64,000 bases of DNA from Murimonas intestini (GCF_024622195.1 NZ_JANKBI010000001.1:558001-622000), one strand, 5' to 3'. Counted from the stretch's first letter, positions 37,158 to 45,141 are shown. The notes: a model not told the origin generated them from the letters alone. Numbers and translations are program-made.

Positions 37158-37771
37158 ATGAAAAAAATTCCGTAAACTTATTGCTCTAATTCTTACTCTC
37201 ATTACGGTATTATCTACAAGTATCATTACCTCTGCAGCATCCACTGAAGAAACAACTAATCCTTCAGTATACGAAATTAGAACAATTCCTACAAAAAGAC
37301 AAAAATGAATTAATCGTCTTTGATGTAAATTCTGCTTTAAAAGATGGTTTTTCGAATGACATGATTACGTCTGTAGAATCTCAAATTGCAAGTATGAACG
37401 CTTTAATTACTCAAGGACTTGCTTACATAGACGAAAACTATTCTGCTATCATTCTTCTTCCCAGCACTCGCGCACAGGGAGAAAGTAAAATTGTTACACA
37501 CTGGTATTACAGAAGTATACATGATTTCTGATAAAGCTCAAGATTTAATTGACTCACTATCAGCTGTCGGTGATGGTGCAACAACAGGTGGACTTTTAGG
37601 ATTTCTTCCTGGAAATTTAGGAAGTGTGCTTGGTGGAATTGCTGGTATCTTTGGTGTAGGCACATTAATTTATAGATGGCAAGTCGAACAGGCTACTGTT
37701 TCTGGTACAGGAATCATTATGTATATTCAAACTGTCGAATCTACTCAATCAATCTATTTTACATCTCAATA
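37158..37771 (+). pseudogene. Secreted protein gene broken by three frameshifts
   Basis: From ATG 37158, MKK runs into a stop, but removing one A from the A7 run gives FRKLIALILTLITVLSTSIITSAAST, a clear signal peptide. A second shift near 37275 leads to TKLEQFLQKDKNELIVFDVNS..., and a third near 37485 to LLHTGITEVYMISDKAQDLIDSL...GGLLGFLPGNLGSVLGGIAG...STQSIYFTSQ. Together they give one protein of roughly 200 residues: signal peptide, soluble part, a Gly-rich hydrophobic segment (GxxxG) and a short tail. I do not recognise the family. The codons are AT-rich, like the rest of the island. Sequencing error is possible but three independent errors are unlikely. Confidence 0.7.
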
Positions 37772-37791
37772 AACAGGAGTATCCAGTAAGT

Positions 37792-37956
37792 ATGAAAAAA
37801 TCGCTACATATTTTGTTCATGTTATTAATTATCATATTACTAATTTCTAGTTTCCCAATTAAGTATATATTGGGATATCAACAAATCTCAGATATAATAC
37901 GAGTAGTTGGATTTGTTATGCTAATATTCTATATAATCTTTATAAAAAAACATTAA
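37792..37956 (+). CDS. Small two-helix membrane protein
   Basis: This 54-residue protein (MKKSLHILFMLLIIILLISS... ending FIKKH) has two hydrophobic helices (about 4-22 and 36-50) and basic ends. AGGAG lies 12 bases before the ATG, which is slightly long. It starts 20 bases after the broken secreted-protein gene and was probably in one transcript with it, so it may be an immunity-like or accessory partner (inference). A terminator follows at 38175. Confidence 0.6.
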   Translation: MKKSLHILFMLLIIILLISSFPIKYILGYQQISDIIRVVGFVMLIFYIIFIKKH

Positions 37957-38004
37957 AGGCAGGTGTAGCCAGCCACTATATTTGCAAATAGTTAGACTGC
38001 AGCA

Positions 38005-38072
38005 TAAAAAACAAAAGATTATCTCGTGATGATCCAAAGCTTAAAAAAGCCTGGATTTCACGAGATAATCTC
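38005..38072 (-). terminator. Long hairpin terminator of the Cys-rich operon
   Basis: GATTATCTCGTGA (38017-38029) pairs perfectly with TCACGAGATAATC (38058-38070), and ATCCA/TGGAT extends the stem inward. On the minus strand it is followed by TTTTGTTTTTT, so it terminates the leftward operon 39647-38237. Confidence 0.75.
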
Positions 38073-38174
38073 ATTTCCGGGGTTGAAAGGTTAAAAACTA
38101 GAATTAACCGACAACTCCTTTACTATTATTATTGTTCAGTTATTTACGTACTAAAAAGGTGATAGAAAAATTTC

Positions 38175-38212
38175 AGGGAGGCTGGCTTATTTGACCAGTC
38201 TCCCTTTTTTTT
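38175..38212 (+). terminator. Rho-independent terminator of the rightward small genes
   Basis: AGGGAGGCTGG pairs with CCAGTCTCCCT around 9 bases and is followed by eight T. Confidence 0.85.
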
Positions 38213-38236
38213 GTTAAGCTATCATACATTTACTAT

Positions 38237-38632
38237 TCATTTTGAAGGTGCATAAGGTAATGGACAAATGTTAACCTGTCCTTTCCCACAGTTTAAATGA
38301 TTTTCTATACAATTGTGACGATTAAAGTACTCATTCACATGTCCGCAATTGAGACATCTATCCTGCCCAGATGCCGTATACCAATTAACTCTACAAGTTC
38401 CATCACTGTAAGAATGTGTGGTGTTTCCATCATAAACATGGTCTCTCATACAAGTAATATGTGTAAACCAACCACAATTCAAACAATTTCCTCTTGTTAT
38501 TATAGGACTTAGAGATTCATCTTTTTGGGAAAATCCCGTTAAACCACACCCTACTATAACAGTTAAAATTACAATTATTATTAGTAAGAAAGGATTTTTT
38601 TCATTTGTTCTCCTTTTAATATGACTTTTCAC
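38237..38632 (-). CDS. Exported Cys/His-rich protein (paralogue of 39237-39647)
   Basis: The protein is 131 residues. A basic N-terminus and a hydrophobic helix (about 14-28) end in VIVGC, a possible lipobox. The mature part has CLNCGWFTHITC, YDGNTTHSY, TCRVNWY, RCLNCG, HNCIENHLNCGKG and a final IC. It shares about half its mature residues with the first gene of the operon, including all eight of that protein's clustered Cys. The start is GTG 38632, whose G is also the last base of the preceding gene's TAG, so translation is coupled. I know no function; a zinc-ribbon or disulfide-rich surface domain is likely. Confidence 0.75.
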   Translation of the reverse strand: MKSHIKRRTNEKNPFLLIIIVILTVIVGCGLTGFSQKDESLSPIITRGNCLNCGWFTHITCMRDHVYDGNTTHSYSDGTCRVNWYTASGQDRCLNCGHVNEYFNRHNCIENHLNCGKGQVNICPLPYAPSK

Positions 38633-39213
38633 TAGTTAGATGGAATATATCCTACCGTTAATATAATCTGGACATCTTTATCCTTGGTAAAAGAAATTAG
38701 TTGCAATGTGTCCCTGCCTCCATCTACATTTTCATTAAGCCACTTATATCCACACATTAATCCAAATTCATTCTCTTTTGTGATATCGTCTTGAAAATCA
38801 CCATAGTGTTTTGTAAGTTCATTCAATGTCTTTTCAAAAAAATTAGATAAGTCACCGTTTTTATCCGAATTCCTAAAATCAAATCCGACTAATAGAAGTT
38901 CATCATTTTTAAATTCAAACCACTGTGTCCCTTCTATGTCAAACAGTTTTATTGGTTTGCTATTATAACAAAAAAAGACATTTTCTGATTGGTTAACAAT
39001 TTTGTCTTCCTCAAAAGAAAACTTAAGGGATTTTTCTACTTCATCCTTAGATTCTTTCCATTCAATCCCTTTATAACCATAAATACTACCAGTTTTTAAA
39101 TCTAGTAAATCTAAATTCTCATCGGTCGTATTTTTGCTACACCCAGTAACGGCTAAAGCCAATAGGGTGACTACTAGCACAATCATTATAGAAATATGAT
39201 ACTTAGTTTTCAT
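38632..39213 (-). CDS. Uncharacterised lipoprotein between two Cys-rich paralogues
   Basis: The protein is 193 residues. The signal ends in the lipobox ALAVTGC (Cys about residue 25). The mature domain is acidic, with SIYGYKGIEWKESKDEVEKSL near the start (in parts) and repeated YGDF/GYKW aromatic motifs. The early G-x-x-W-x-x-S-x-x-E-V pattern resembles a short alpha/beta lipoprotein domain seen in several Firmicute surface proteins, but I cannot name it. GGGAGTGATC before ATG 39213 sets the start, four codons inside the longest frame. It lies 23 bases after the first Cys-rich gene. Confidence 0.75.
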   Translation of the reverse strand: MKTKYHISIMIVLVVTLLALAVTGCSKNTTDENLDLLDLKTGSIYGYKGIEWKESKDEVEKSLKFSFEEDKIVNQSENVFFCYNSKPIKLFDIEGTQWFEFKNDELLLVGFDFRNSDKNGDLSNFFEKTLNELTKHYGDFQDDITKENEFGLMCGYKWLNENVDGGRDTLQLISFTKDKDVQIILTVGYIPSN

Positions 39214-39236
39214 GATCACTCCCATTTAGATATAAT

Positions 39237-39647
39237 TTATGGACTTGGTGGTAACCCAATCATACAAATTTTGTACATTCCCTTTGAGCAATTTAAGTGG
39301 TTTTCAATACTAGGGTGTTCTCCAAATTGTGCGAGTGCCTTTCCACATGACGTACAAACTTCTTGGGCTGTGGCATTATACCAGTTAATTCTACATATAC
39401 CTCCCCAATAACTATGTGTTGTATTACCATCATATCTATGATTACTCTGGCATACATAGTGACTATACCATGCACAATCAAGGCACATTAGTCTCGTTAC
39501 GCCTTTGTTTTGTCGTTCCATTATCTCTTTCTGATGTTGTGAAATATTATCTTCATTTCTATTGGAAAATCCTGTTAATGTGGTTCCCATAACAATTATA
39601 ATTACCATAACGATTGCAAGCAATCTCTTCGAATATTTCTTTTTCAT
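39237..39647 (-). CDS. Exported Cys/His-rich protein, first gene of a three-gene operon
   Basis: The protein is 136 residues. A signal peptide (about 1-27, KRLLAIVMVIIIVMGTTLTGFS) has no lipobox Cys, unlike its paralogue. The mature region has CLDCAWYSHYVC, H.YDGNTTHSY, ICRINWY, VCTSCG, HPSIENHLNCSKG and KICM. The two CxxC pairs and conserved His suggest metal or disulfide knuckles. AGGAAGGAT precedes the ATG, and a consensus promoter stands 120 bases upstream. The function is unknown to me. Confidence 0.78.
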   Translation of the reverse strand: MKKKYSKRLLAIVMVIIIVMGTTLTGFSNRNEDNISQHQKEIMERQNKGVTRLMCLDCAWYSHYVCQSNHRYDGNTTHSYWGGICRINWYNATAQEVCTSCGKALAQFGEHPSIENHLNCSKGMYKICMIGLPPSP

Positions 39648-39768
39648 ATCCTTCCTAAACTTATCCAGTTTCAGTTAGCGTACAAAAAACCCTATTCGTT
39701 TTCAAAATAAAATATCCTCCATTGGAATCACTCTCCCCCACACGATTATTTCATAACTGTATGCTTAA

Positions 39769-39797
39769 ACTATATATTTTTTCTAAATACTTGTCAA
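39769..39797 (-). promoter_or_regulatory. Consensus promoter of the Cys-rich operon
   Basis: On the minus strand TTGACA (39792-39797), 17 bases and TATAGT (39769-39774), about 115 bases before the first start codon. Confidence 0.8.
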
Positions 39798-40226
39798 TAT
39801 TTCAAATTTTGTATTGAATATTATTTGAGTTATTTTGCACAAGTATAAAAATTAAATATATTTGACAACATGTCCAATAGAGACACTAATTTTTTCAATA
39901 TATTTTAGTTATTTTTTATATTACAAAATTCATAATCTTACGTTACTGAGCATAGACCTTTTTATTTTCTTTGTTTATTTTTGACTATTCTTTGATTATT
40001 TGTGATTATTTCTGTTGTATTTAGATCAATTATCAAGGTTAGCAGATATGAATTTATTTAATTTCGTGAAAATCACTAATGGGTGAACCACAATCAGATG
40101 TCGAACACAGTCGAAACTTGCGACTAATACATGTTGAACTGCGCCATATAATGTCATATTATAATTATAGAGTTTGAGGTTTCTCACCTTATTTTCATAA
40201 CTCGGCCGCATGAAAGCGGCCATCTC

Positions 40227-40305
40227 ATCGAGTAAAGGCTAACCATTAGTTGATTAGCCGACCTCTCACACCACCTGGCAGACCGTTCGGTACCAAAGCG
40301 GTTCC
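40227..40305 (-). mobile_element. Group II intron 3'-end remnant
   Basis: On the minus strand the segment starts GGAACCGCTTTGGTACC, continues through GGTGGTGTGAGAGGTCGGC and a short hairpin (GGCTAATC/GATTAGCC-like), and ends at TACTCGAT. This is the order I know from the sequence after reverse-transcriptase genes in bacterial group II introns (domain IV end, V and VI). No reverse transcriptase or 5' intron part is present, so only the tail survives. The 700 bases around it (39648-40332) hold no other supported gene. Confidence 0.7.
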
Positions 40306-40327
40306 TTATTTTTACTGACTCTCAGAT

Positions 40328-40365
40328 AATAGTCAAGCAGGGATATATAACCCAGCTTGACTATT
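40328..40365. repeat. Inverted repeat at the end of the broken GNAT gene
   Basis: AATAGTCAAGC-A-GGG pairs with CCC-A-GCTTGACTATT, about 14 bp with one A.A mismatch and an 8-base loop. It has no clear T-run. It may mark an insertion or deletion junction. Confidence 0.6.
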
Positions 40366-40530
40366 ATTATATTGTATGGCAATAAATGCACAGAAAAAAG
40401 GCTGTCCCTTGCTGACTGCGATGTATTCTTCTATTGCTTCTGAGTTGCCAAACCAATCTGGAAGGGATTCCAGTATTGTCCTTGCGATATTGGCCCTCTC
40501 AATATCGCAGTTAATTTGTGTTATTGTCAT
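40333..40530 (-). pseudogene. GNAT acetyltransferase, N-terminal remnant
   Basis: The first 48 or so residues (TILESLPDWFGNSEAIEEYI, FFCAFIA) match the start of a common GNAT family. The frame then runs into unrelated residues and stops inside the hairpin, before the acetyl-CoA motif. It is therefore a truncated gene. Its ATG overlaps the stop of another remnant by one base, a relic of an operon. Confidence 0.7.
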
Positions 40531-40688
40531 TATATAAGTCTCCTATAATAATCAGCATAACGGACTTTATGAACAGGTATTAGTTCATCGGAGTTTACAA
40601 AAGCAATAAATTCCTTTTCCTTCAGCCTGTATATTATGGTGAAAATGTACCCCTGTTCCGTAAGAACGGGTTCTTCCGGAATGACGGT
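40530..40688 (-). pseudogene. C-terminal remnant of an unidentified gene
   Basis: A frame without a start codon reads PEEPVLTEQGYIFTIIYRL...EFIAFVNSDELIPVHKVRYADYYRRLI and ends at a TAA overlapping the next gene's ATG by one base. The composition is protein-like and the stop/start overlap is operon-like. Nothing upstream continues it. The family is not recognised. Confidence 0.4.
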
Positions 40689-40751
40689 TCAGAATCGCCC
40701 GGAATACTCAAATACTACTTTTAGGACTTGCTTTCCACTGTTTTTGTTACA

Positions 40752-40806
40752 GAAAACGAAAAATCGCTATGCTACAGCCTTTGTAAGCTATCGCGCAGCG
40801 ATTTTA
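40752..40806 (-). terminator. Terminator after the LRR/CFI-box gene
   Basis: On the minus strand AAATCGCT (40797-40804) pairs with AGCGATTT (40761-40768), with inner GCGCGATAGC/GCTATGC-type pairing. TTCGTTTTC follows. Confidence 0.6.
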
Positions 40807-40892
40807 TTCAATTTGAATTTATAGATACTTCAATAATTGCTCCATGTTCTCACAATGTGGGATAATAATATCTATATCAACCCGGCGGAAAC

Positions 40893-41969
40893 TTACAAAT
40901 CCTTATATGGCGTATCTTCTATCCCACTCTTTCGTAGTAACTGTAACAAACTATCAAGGCTCTTTCTCCAGACAATTTTGAACAATGAGTAATCACCAAG
41001 ATACTTCACTAATTTAGGACTTATCAAATAATATGTCTTAATGAATAATCGCCCGAATAAATTCTTGTCGAGGATATTGTCTCTAAAGCGACGCAATGTC
41101 CATACCTCTGGACAATCATATGAACCATAGATGCAGGTAGCTATGTAACATCCTTTTTTTGATTCATCTGGTTTAGAGGTTTCTGCTGTGGGCGGGTAAA
41201 AATTATCATGATATTTCATCATTATATTTGAAGGAACTATTTCTGGTATTGTAGGGCAACGTCTAAAAATATCTTCTCCCATTTCCTCGATATTGTACCA
41301 ATTTTCGAACAACACTTTTTTTATATTGCAGCAATCTAAAAACACTGCATCATTAATTTTTGTTACACTCCCAGGTATAGTAATCTCTTCTAGACTAGTG
41401 CATTTACCAAATGCTGCTAAGCCGATTTCCTCTACTCCATTAGGTATTATTATGCTTTTCAAATTTGGACAATAATAAAACATGTACTCACCGATTACTC
41501 CTAAATTTGATGGAAGTGTAATATGTTCTAATCCGCTGCCATTAAAGCTACCTATTACTTTTACCGAATCGGGAATAACAATTTCTTTAAGATTACTACA
41601 TTGACAAAAAGCAAAGGCTCCAATTCTCATCACTGAATCAGGTATTATTACCTTCTTTATCTTTTTATTCCCATAAAAGGCTTCGTCTCCGATAGCAGTA
41701 ATATGTGAAGGTATATTATCTACTATTTCTGATTCGCCAATATAAGCCTTAAGCGTATGCCCTTCAATTTCAAAATCTGACTTCACTTGAGCCGAATTAG
41801 AATATATATTGACAACAGAGTTCTCAATATTGTTTGTTATGTTATAATTGTTTATTGCCTTTTCTACAACATATGCAGAATTACAATAGGGGCAGATAGC
41901 AGCATCTTTTGACGAATCTACTTCTAATTCTGCTCCGCAGTTCGTACATTTGGCTGGTATAAGTGGCAT
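40893..41969 (-). CDS. Zinc-ribbon, leucine-rich-repeat (BspA-like) and CFI-box-CTERM protein
   Basis: The protein is 358 residues. The N-terminus has a zinc ribbon (KCTNCGAEL...CPYCN, residues 8-31). About seven LRR_5 units follow (about 65-230), each with the I-x-I-P-x-x-V pattern (KKVIIPDSVMRIGAFAFCQC, KSIIIPNGVEEIG). Near residue 270 begins the CFI-box-CTERM signature CYIATCIYGSYDCPEVWTLRRFRD. There is no signal peptide, so the LRR part is probably cytoplasmic, unlike surface BspA proteins. GGAGGAGAAG precedes the ATG. The role is unknown. Confidence 0.85.
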   Translation of the reverse strand: MPLIPAKCTNCGAELEVDSSKDAAICPYCNSAYVVEKAINNYNITNNIENSVVNIYSNSAQVKSDFEIEGHTLKAYIGESEIVDNIPSHITAIGDEAFYGNKKIKKVIIPDSVMRIGAFAFCQCSNLKEIVIPDSVKVIGSFNGSGLEHITLPSNLGVIGEYMFYYCPNLKSIIIPNGVEEIGLAAFGKCTSLEEITIPGSVTKINDAVFLDCCNIKKVLFENWYNIEEMGEDIFRRCPTIPEIVPSNIMMKYHDNFYPPTAETSKPDESKKGCYIATCIYGSYDCPEVWTLRRFRDNILDKNLFGRLFIKTYYLISPKLVKYLGDYSLFKIVWRKSLDSLLQLLRKSGIEDTPYKDL

Positions 41970-42190
41970 GGCTTCTCCTCCGTAGTTTGTTGTCGTAACT
42001 GTATCGATTTGAACTCACAACACAGATAACTTTTTTCCATATCTCCGCTATTTAATGGCACTGTTATATATTAATTAGTGTTTAATACACATCACCACCT
42101 AAAGCTTTCATCATATAACAAATTTATGGCTTCAAACACACTGCCTTCTGCATCGTTACCAGTAACTTCAAAATCTTCATAATCTAATTT

Positions 42191-42883
42191 TCAACGTCCT
42201 TCCACATTTTTATTAGTAATCAGTTTAAATGTAAAAGAATTCCCATCAAACAAACTAGCAGGTCCATATTCATCTAAGGCCGCTAGAATATACCCTAACA
42301 TTTCATCTGAAATTTTTAACTTACTGACAGCTTTGCTTAAATCGGAAATCACAAAATCAAAATTTCGTGCTTCATAATCAAAAGTCCCCTCCACACACTC
42401 TAACTCCTGTAGCTTATTCATTATTTCAGTGAAAGAGTTCTCATTCGTTATATAGATGCTGGCATTTTCAACATAGGGCAACATTTCCTCCCAGGTATCA
42501 AGTGCCTCAAATCCAAAAATTATCGGACAGATTGATTTCCAGTTACCATAATATTTATCACCACCTGTATAAAATTCTTTTAGCCTTTTAGCAAGTGAGC
42601 GATAAATTGCACCTTGATTAATCTCTGTATTTTCATCAGCATTTGGGTACTTATCTATCCATTCGACATATTCTGCTAAGACATTAATATCTCCATAATA
42701 ATAAGATTTACCATCCCTAGTGATATCCTTTCTAGCAATGGACAAAGCTTCATCATATGCCTTTTGCACATCAGAAACCATAGCAGCATCCTTACTGTTT
42801 GGATCATCATTGTCTGTTTTATCACTATCTTTTAATTCATTATATGTAATCATTTCTTTATATGATTTCCCTGATGCCTCCAT
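42191..42883 (-). CDS. Uncharacterised acidic protein, possibly N-terminally truncated
   Basis: The 230-residue frame is rich in Asp/Glu, with helical segments (DVQKAYDEALSIARKDI, YRSLAKRLKEFYTGG) and a hydrophobic middle (NWKSICPIIFGFEALDTW). No signal peptide or membrane helix is present. The ATG has no ribosome site and is preceded directly by an in-frame TGA. The sequence just upstream (42890-42985) is GC-richer and reads NIKLPELVRLKVGRHREIPE in another frame, so a recombination junction at the start is likely. I do not recognise the family. Confidence 0.55.
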   Translation of the reverse strand: MEASGKSYKEMITYNELKDSDKTDNDDPNSKDAAMVSDVQKAYDEALSIARKDITRDGKSYYYGDINVLAEYVEWIDKYPNADENTEINQGAIYRSLAKRLKEFYTGGDKYYGNWKSICPIIFGFEALDTWEEMLPYVENASIYITNENSFTEIMNKLQELECVEGTFDYEARNFDFVISDLSKAVSKLKISDEMLGYILAALDEYGPASLFDGNSFTFKLITNKNVEGR

Positions 42884-43009
42884 TCACATCCACACTCTTT
42901 AAGTCGGTATCCTTCTGGGATCTCACGGTGCCGCCCTACTTTCAGACGGACCAGCTCCGGCAGTTTTATATTCTCTATTTAAGATAGAAATTCCAGTTGA
43001 TAGCTTTAC

Positions 43010-43561
43010 TTACTCTATATCCAATGCCTCAGCAATCATTTCAATAATCATCCTATCACTGGAATCATCAGTATTATCTTTTAAATATTTTGAAATAGCT
43101 GTTTTCGTCTTTTCTCCAACTATTCCATCAGCTTTACCACAATCATATCCTTTTTCATTTAAAACATCCTGGACTAATTTCAATATATCGGTTGAAAGTG
43201 AAATCGTACTGTTATCATGTAACGTAACTGTCTTGACTCCACTGGAAACAGATGAAGATGGGGTACTTGTTGATGTAACTTCACTTGATGTAATACCAGA
43301 CGCTGCAGCTGAGGAAGATGCTGTCCCGCCGTAGGGACATACCCCTCCGTCATGTAAATGAGCAGGATGTCCTCCACAATGATAATGATATGATCCCAGA
43401 CCACTCTTATTTTTATTGTCTTTATGTCCTCCATTGCTGTCTGTTCTTCCGGAATGAGCCTCTGACACAATAGAATAATCTTCTGCCCCCAATGCAACAG
43501 GAGCAAACATTAATGTTCCGCTTAAAATACAGATTGATAATCTCTTAGTAATCTTGTTCAT
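43010..43561 (-). CDS. Secreted YHYH-domain protein with peptidoglycan-binding C-terminus
   Basis: The protein is 183 residues. The signal peptide (1-25) ends near VALGAED. The YHYH domain (about 35-82) has HSGRTDSNGGHKDNKNKSGLG, SYHYHCGGHPAHLHDGG and VCPYGG, with at least nine His. A Ser/Thr linker follows. A PG_binding_1-like domain (about 125-170) has VQDVLNEKGYDCGKADGIVGEKTKTAI. The His cluster is probably metal-binding, and the C-terminal part should hold it to the cell wall. GGAGAAAG precedes the ATG. Confidence 0.85.
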   Translation of the reverse strand: MNKITKRLSICILSGTLMFAPVALGAEDYSIVSEAHSGRTDSNGGHKDNKNKSGLGSYHYHCGGHPAHLHDGGVCPYGGTASSSAAASGITSSEVTSTSTPSSSVSSGVKTVTLHDNSTISLSTDILKLVQDVLNEKGYDCGKADGIVGEKTKTAISKYLKDNTDDSSDRMIIEMIAEALDIE

Positions 43562-43731
43562 AACTCTTTCTCCTTATCCTTTGTGATATTTTACAACTAA
43601 GATGATATTTTAGTGTTTGTAATGGTATGATTTTATCATATATACTGATATAAAAATACTCGGAACGTATGTTTAAACTATGCTTCTTTACATTTATCTG
43701 CAGGCTTAAAAAAGCAGCAGAAATATAATAA

Positions 43732-44196
43732 TTATTCCCGAATACTCCACAAATAAAAATCTATTTTCTTTATATCTGACACCCATTTATAGTCAGGAAA
43801 TATTTCATCAAATAATGCCAAACACAACCTTGCATTTTCCTTACATAAAAACTCCTTGTACCATTCTTCAATATCACTATATAATACAATGGCCGCTTTT
43901 AATCTTTTTTCAGAATTTCCATCCGGCATTTTCAATCCTAAAAACTTTAATACAAACTGGTCCCATATTGGTTTTTCGGGATAAAGCGTTGCATACATCT
44001 TACTGGAAAAAGAGGCTTCTATTCTTCCATTTGTTAAATCATACAGTTCACGAAGAATTTCTTCAAATGTTGTCTCTTGTCCTTTCACTCTTTCGAACAG
44101 AATATAGTAATTATTTAGCCAATCGATATTTCTTTGAATTACATAAAATCCATTAAAATTTCTTTGGAATTTTATATCATTGAAACATCTACGTTT
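43732..44196 (-). pseudogene. N-terminally truncated gene of an uncharacterised all-helical protein
   Basis: From GTG 44088 the frame encodes 118 residues (TTFEEILRELYDLTNGRIEA, MYATLYPEKPIWDQFVLKFL, KKIDFYLWSIRE). The same frame stays open for 36 codons further upstream and reads as protein (NGFYVIQRNIDWLNNYYILF) until a TAA at 44197-44199. That upstream part matches what I remember as conserved in homologues, yet has no usable start, so the gene is probably truncated. The PIWD motif vaguely recalls HhH-GPD-like folds, without firm support. Confidence 0.55.
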
Positions 44197-44396
44197 TTAT
44201 ATGTATTAAGGATTGTACTATATTTGTCTATCCCAATGCTTGATGCTAATAAGTTCCGCATGACGCCAGTGGGATTTGTTATCTCCTTTATATTTGTCAA
44301 TTATACAACCTCTCTTCCTGAATAAATACATGTTTTACAAAATCAATATTAAAAATCTCGCACTCTGTGCTTCTACTGTTGATCCATCCTTCAAGA

Positions 44397-44780
44397 TTAT
44401 TTTTCATAAAATATTAAGGTTAAATTATCATTGATTTTCTTAAGTTTACCCGTTGTACGATATCCCATTTTTTTATATCAAATAGCAATTGCCTTTTTCC
44501 TGCAAGATAGTATCTAATTCCCACCCATCTTCACCATGGATTTTTCGCATAATCGGATTGCTGTCTGTGCAATGCCTTTTCTTTGATATTCCGGTAATAT
44601 AAATAATGGGCTTATCCTTTTATTCATATTTTTTTCGTGAGAATCAATTATGCGAATTGCTCCAACCTTTTTATTATCCATACAGATAAAATAATAATAT
44701 GTATTTTCCTGTTCCAGGCGTTTTCTAACCCTATTAACCAGCTCCCCTGCCGGACTAGTCTCAAATTTATTATAGCGCAA
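44397..44780 (-). pseudogene. GNAT acetyltransferase gene with two frameshifts
   Basis: The first part includes YYYFICMDNKKVGAIRI and the acetyl-CoA motif FILPEYQRKGIAQTAIRLCEK. Near 44525 the frame shifts to IHGEDGWELDTILQEKGNCYL, and near 44467 it shifts again to MGYRTTGKLKKINDNLTLIF-YEK, ending at 44397. Each block is the expected next part of one GNAT protein. The N-terminus also looks short. It is non-functional as read. Confidence 0.75.
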
Positions 44781-44953
44781 CTCACTTTTTAAGTATTATA
44801 ACAGTTTCCGCCATTACCCTGCAAGTTTCAAATTGGCATATCTAAAACTTCTCCATTTGTTCTTACTTCTACTTCATATAACTCACTAAAGCTGCCCCAA
44901 TATTTCCCCAAAGCCTGATTCTCAAATGTGTATGGCTATTCAGCTATAACAAA

Positions 44954-44982
44954 TTGCAATATAGTGATGATTATGATAAAAT
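44954..44982 (+). promoter_or_regulatory. Promoter of the CDCPAC-protein transcript
   Basis: TTGCAA (44954-44959), 17 bases and TAAAAT (44977-44982). The transcript would start near 44989 and carry repeat copy B in its leader. Confidence 0.7.
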
Positions 44983-44992
44983 AAATGTAATT

Positions 44993-45096
44993 ATTCAGCA
45001 GGTCTGTGCATTTACTGCACAGACCGTAAGAAAATGATTCAAGGGTGCAAAAATCCCATCGCCGAAGGCGATATTAAATGGATTTTTGCATGTAAC
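44993..45096 (+). repeat. Two-hairpin leader repeat, copy B
   Basis: After ATTCAGCA comes a perfect 10-bp hairpin GGTCTGTGCA (45001-45010) / TGCACAGACC (45016-45025), the linker CGTAAGAAAATGATTCAAGGG, and a second hairpin GTGCAAAAATCC / GGATTTTTGCA enclosing ATCGCC/GGCGAT. A third small hairpin GTAACTG/CAGTTAC follows at 45092-45111. It sits between promoter and start codon of the gene at 45142. It is nearly identical to copy A in reverse orientation on the chromosome but the same orientation relative to the gene. Confidence 0.85.
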
Positions 45097-45141
45097 TGTG
45101 AAAACAGTTACAAATAATAGAAAGAGAGGTATCAATTTAGC

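Noticed and set aside
37023..37244. Minus-strand 73-residue frame opposite the broken secreted-protein gene
   Set aside because: The plus strand has a signal peptide and ribosome site; the minus frame has neither.
38005..38072. A mobile-element end at the 38.0 kb inverted repeat
   Set aside because: On the minus strand the stem is followed directly by TTTTGTTTTTT, so a terminator explains it.
40026..40223. 65-residue minus-strand frame after the intron remnant
   Set aside because: It overlaps the intron 3' flank, has no ribosome site and no recognisable motif.
36624..45000. A CRISPR array in the AT-rich island
   Set aside because: No regularly spaced direct repeats were seen; the repeats present are hairpins or dispersed.
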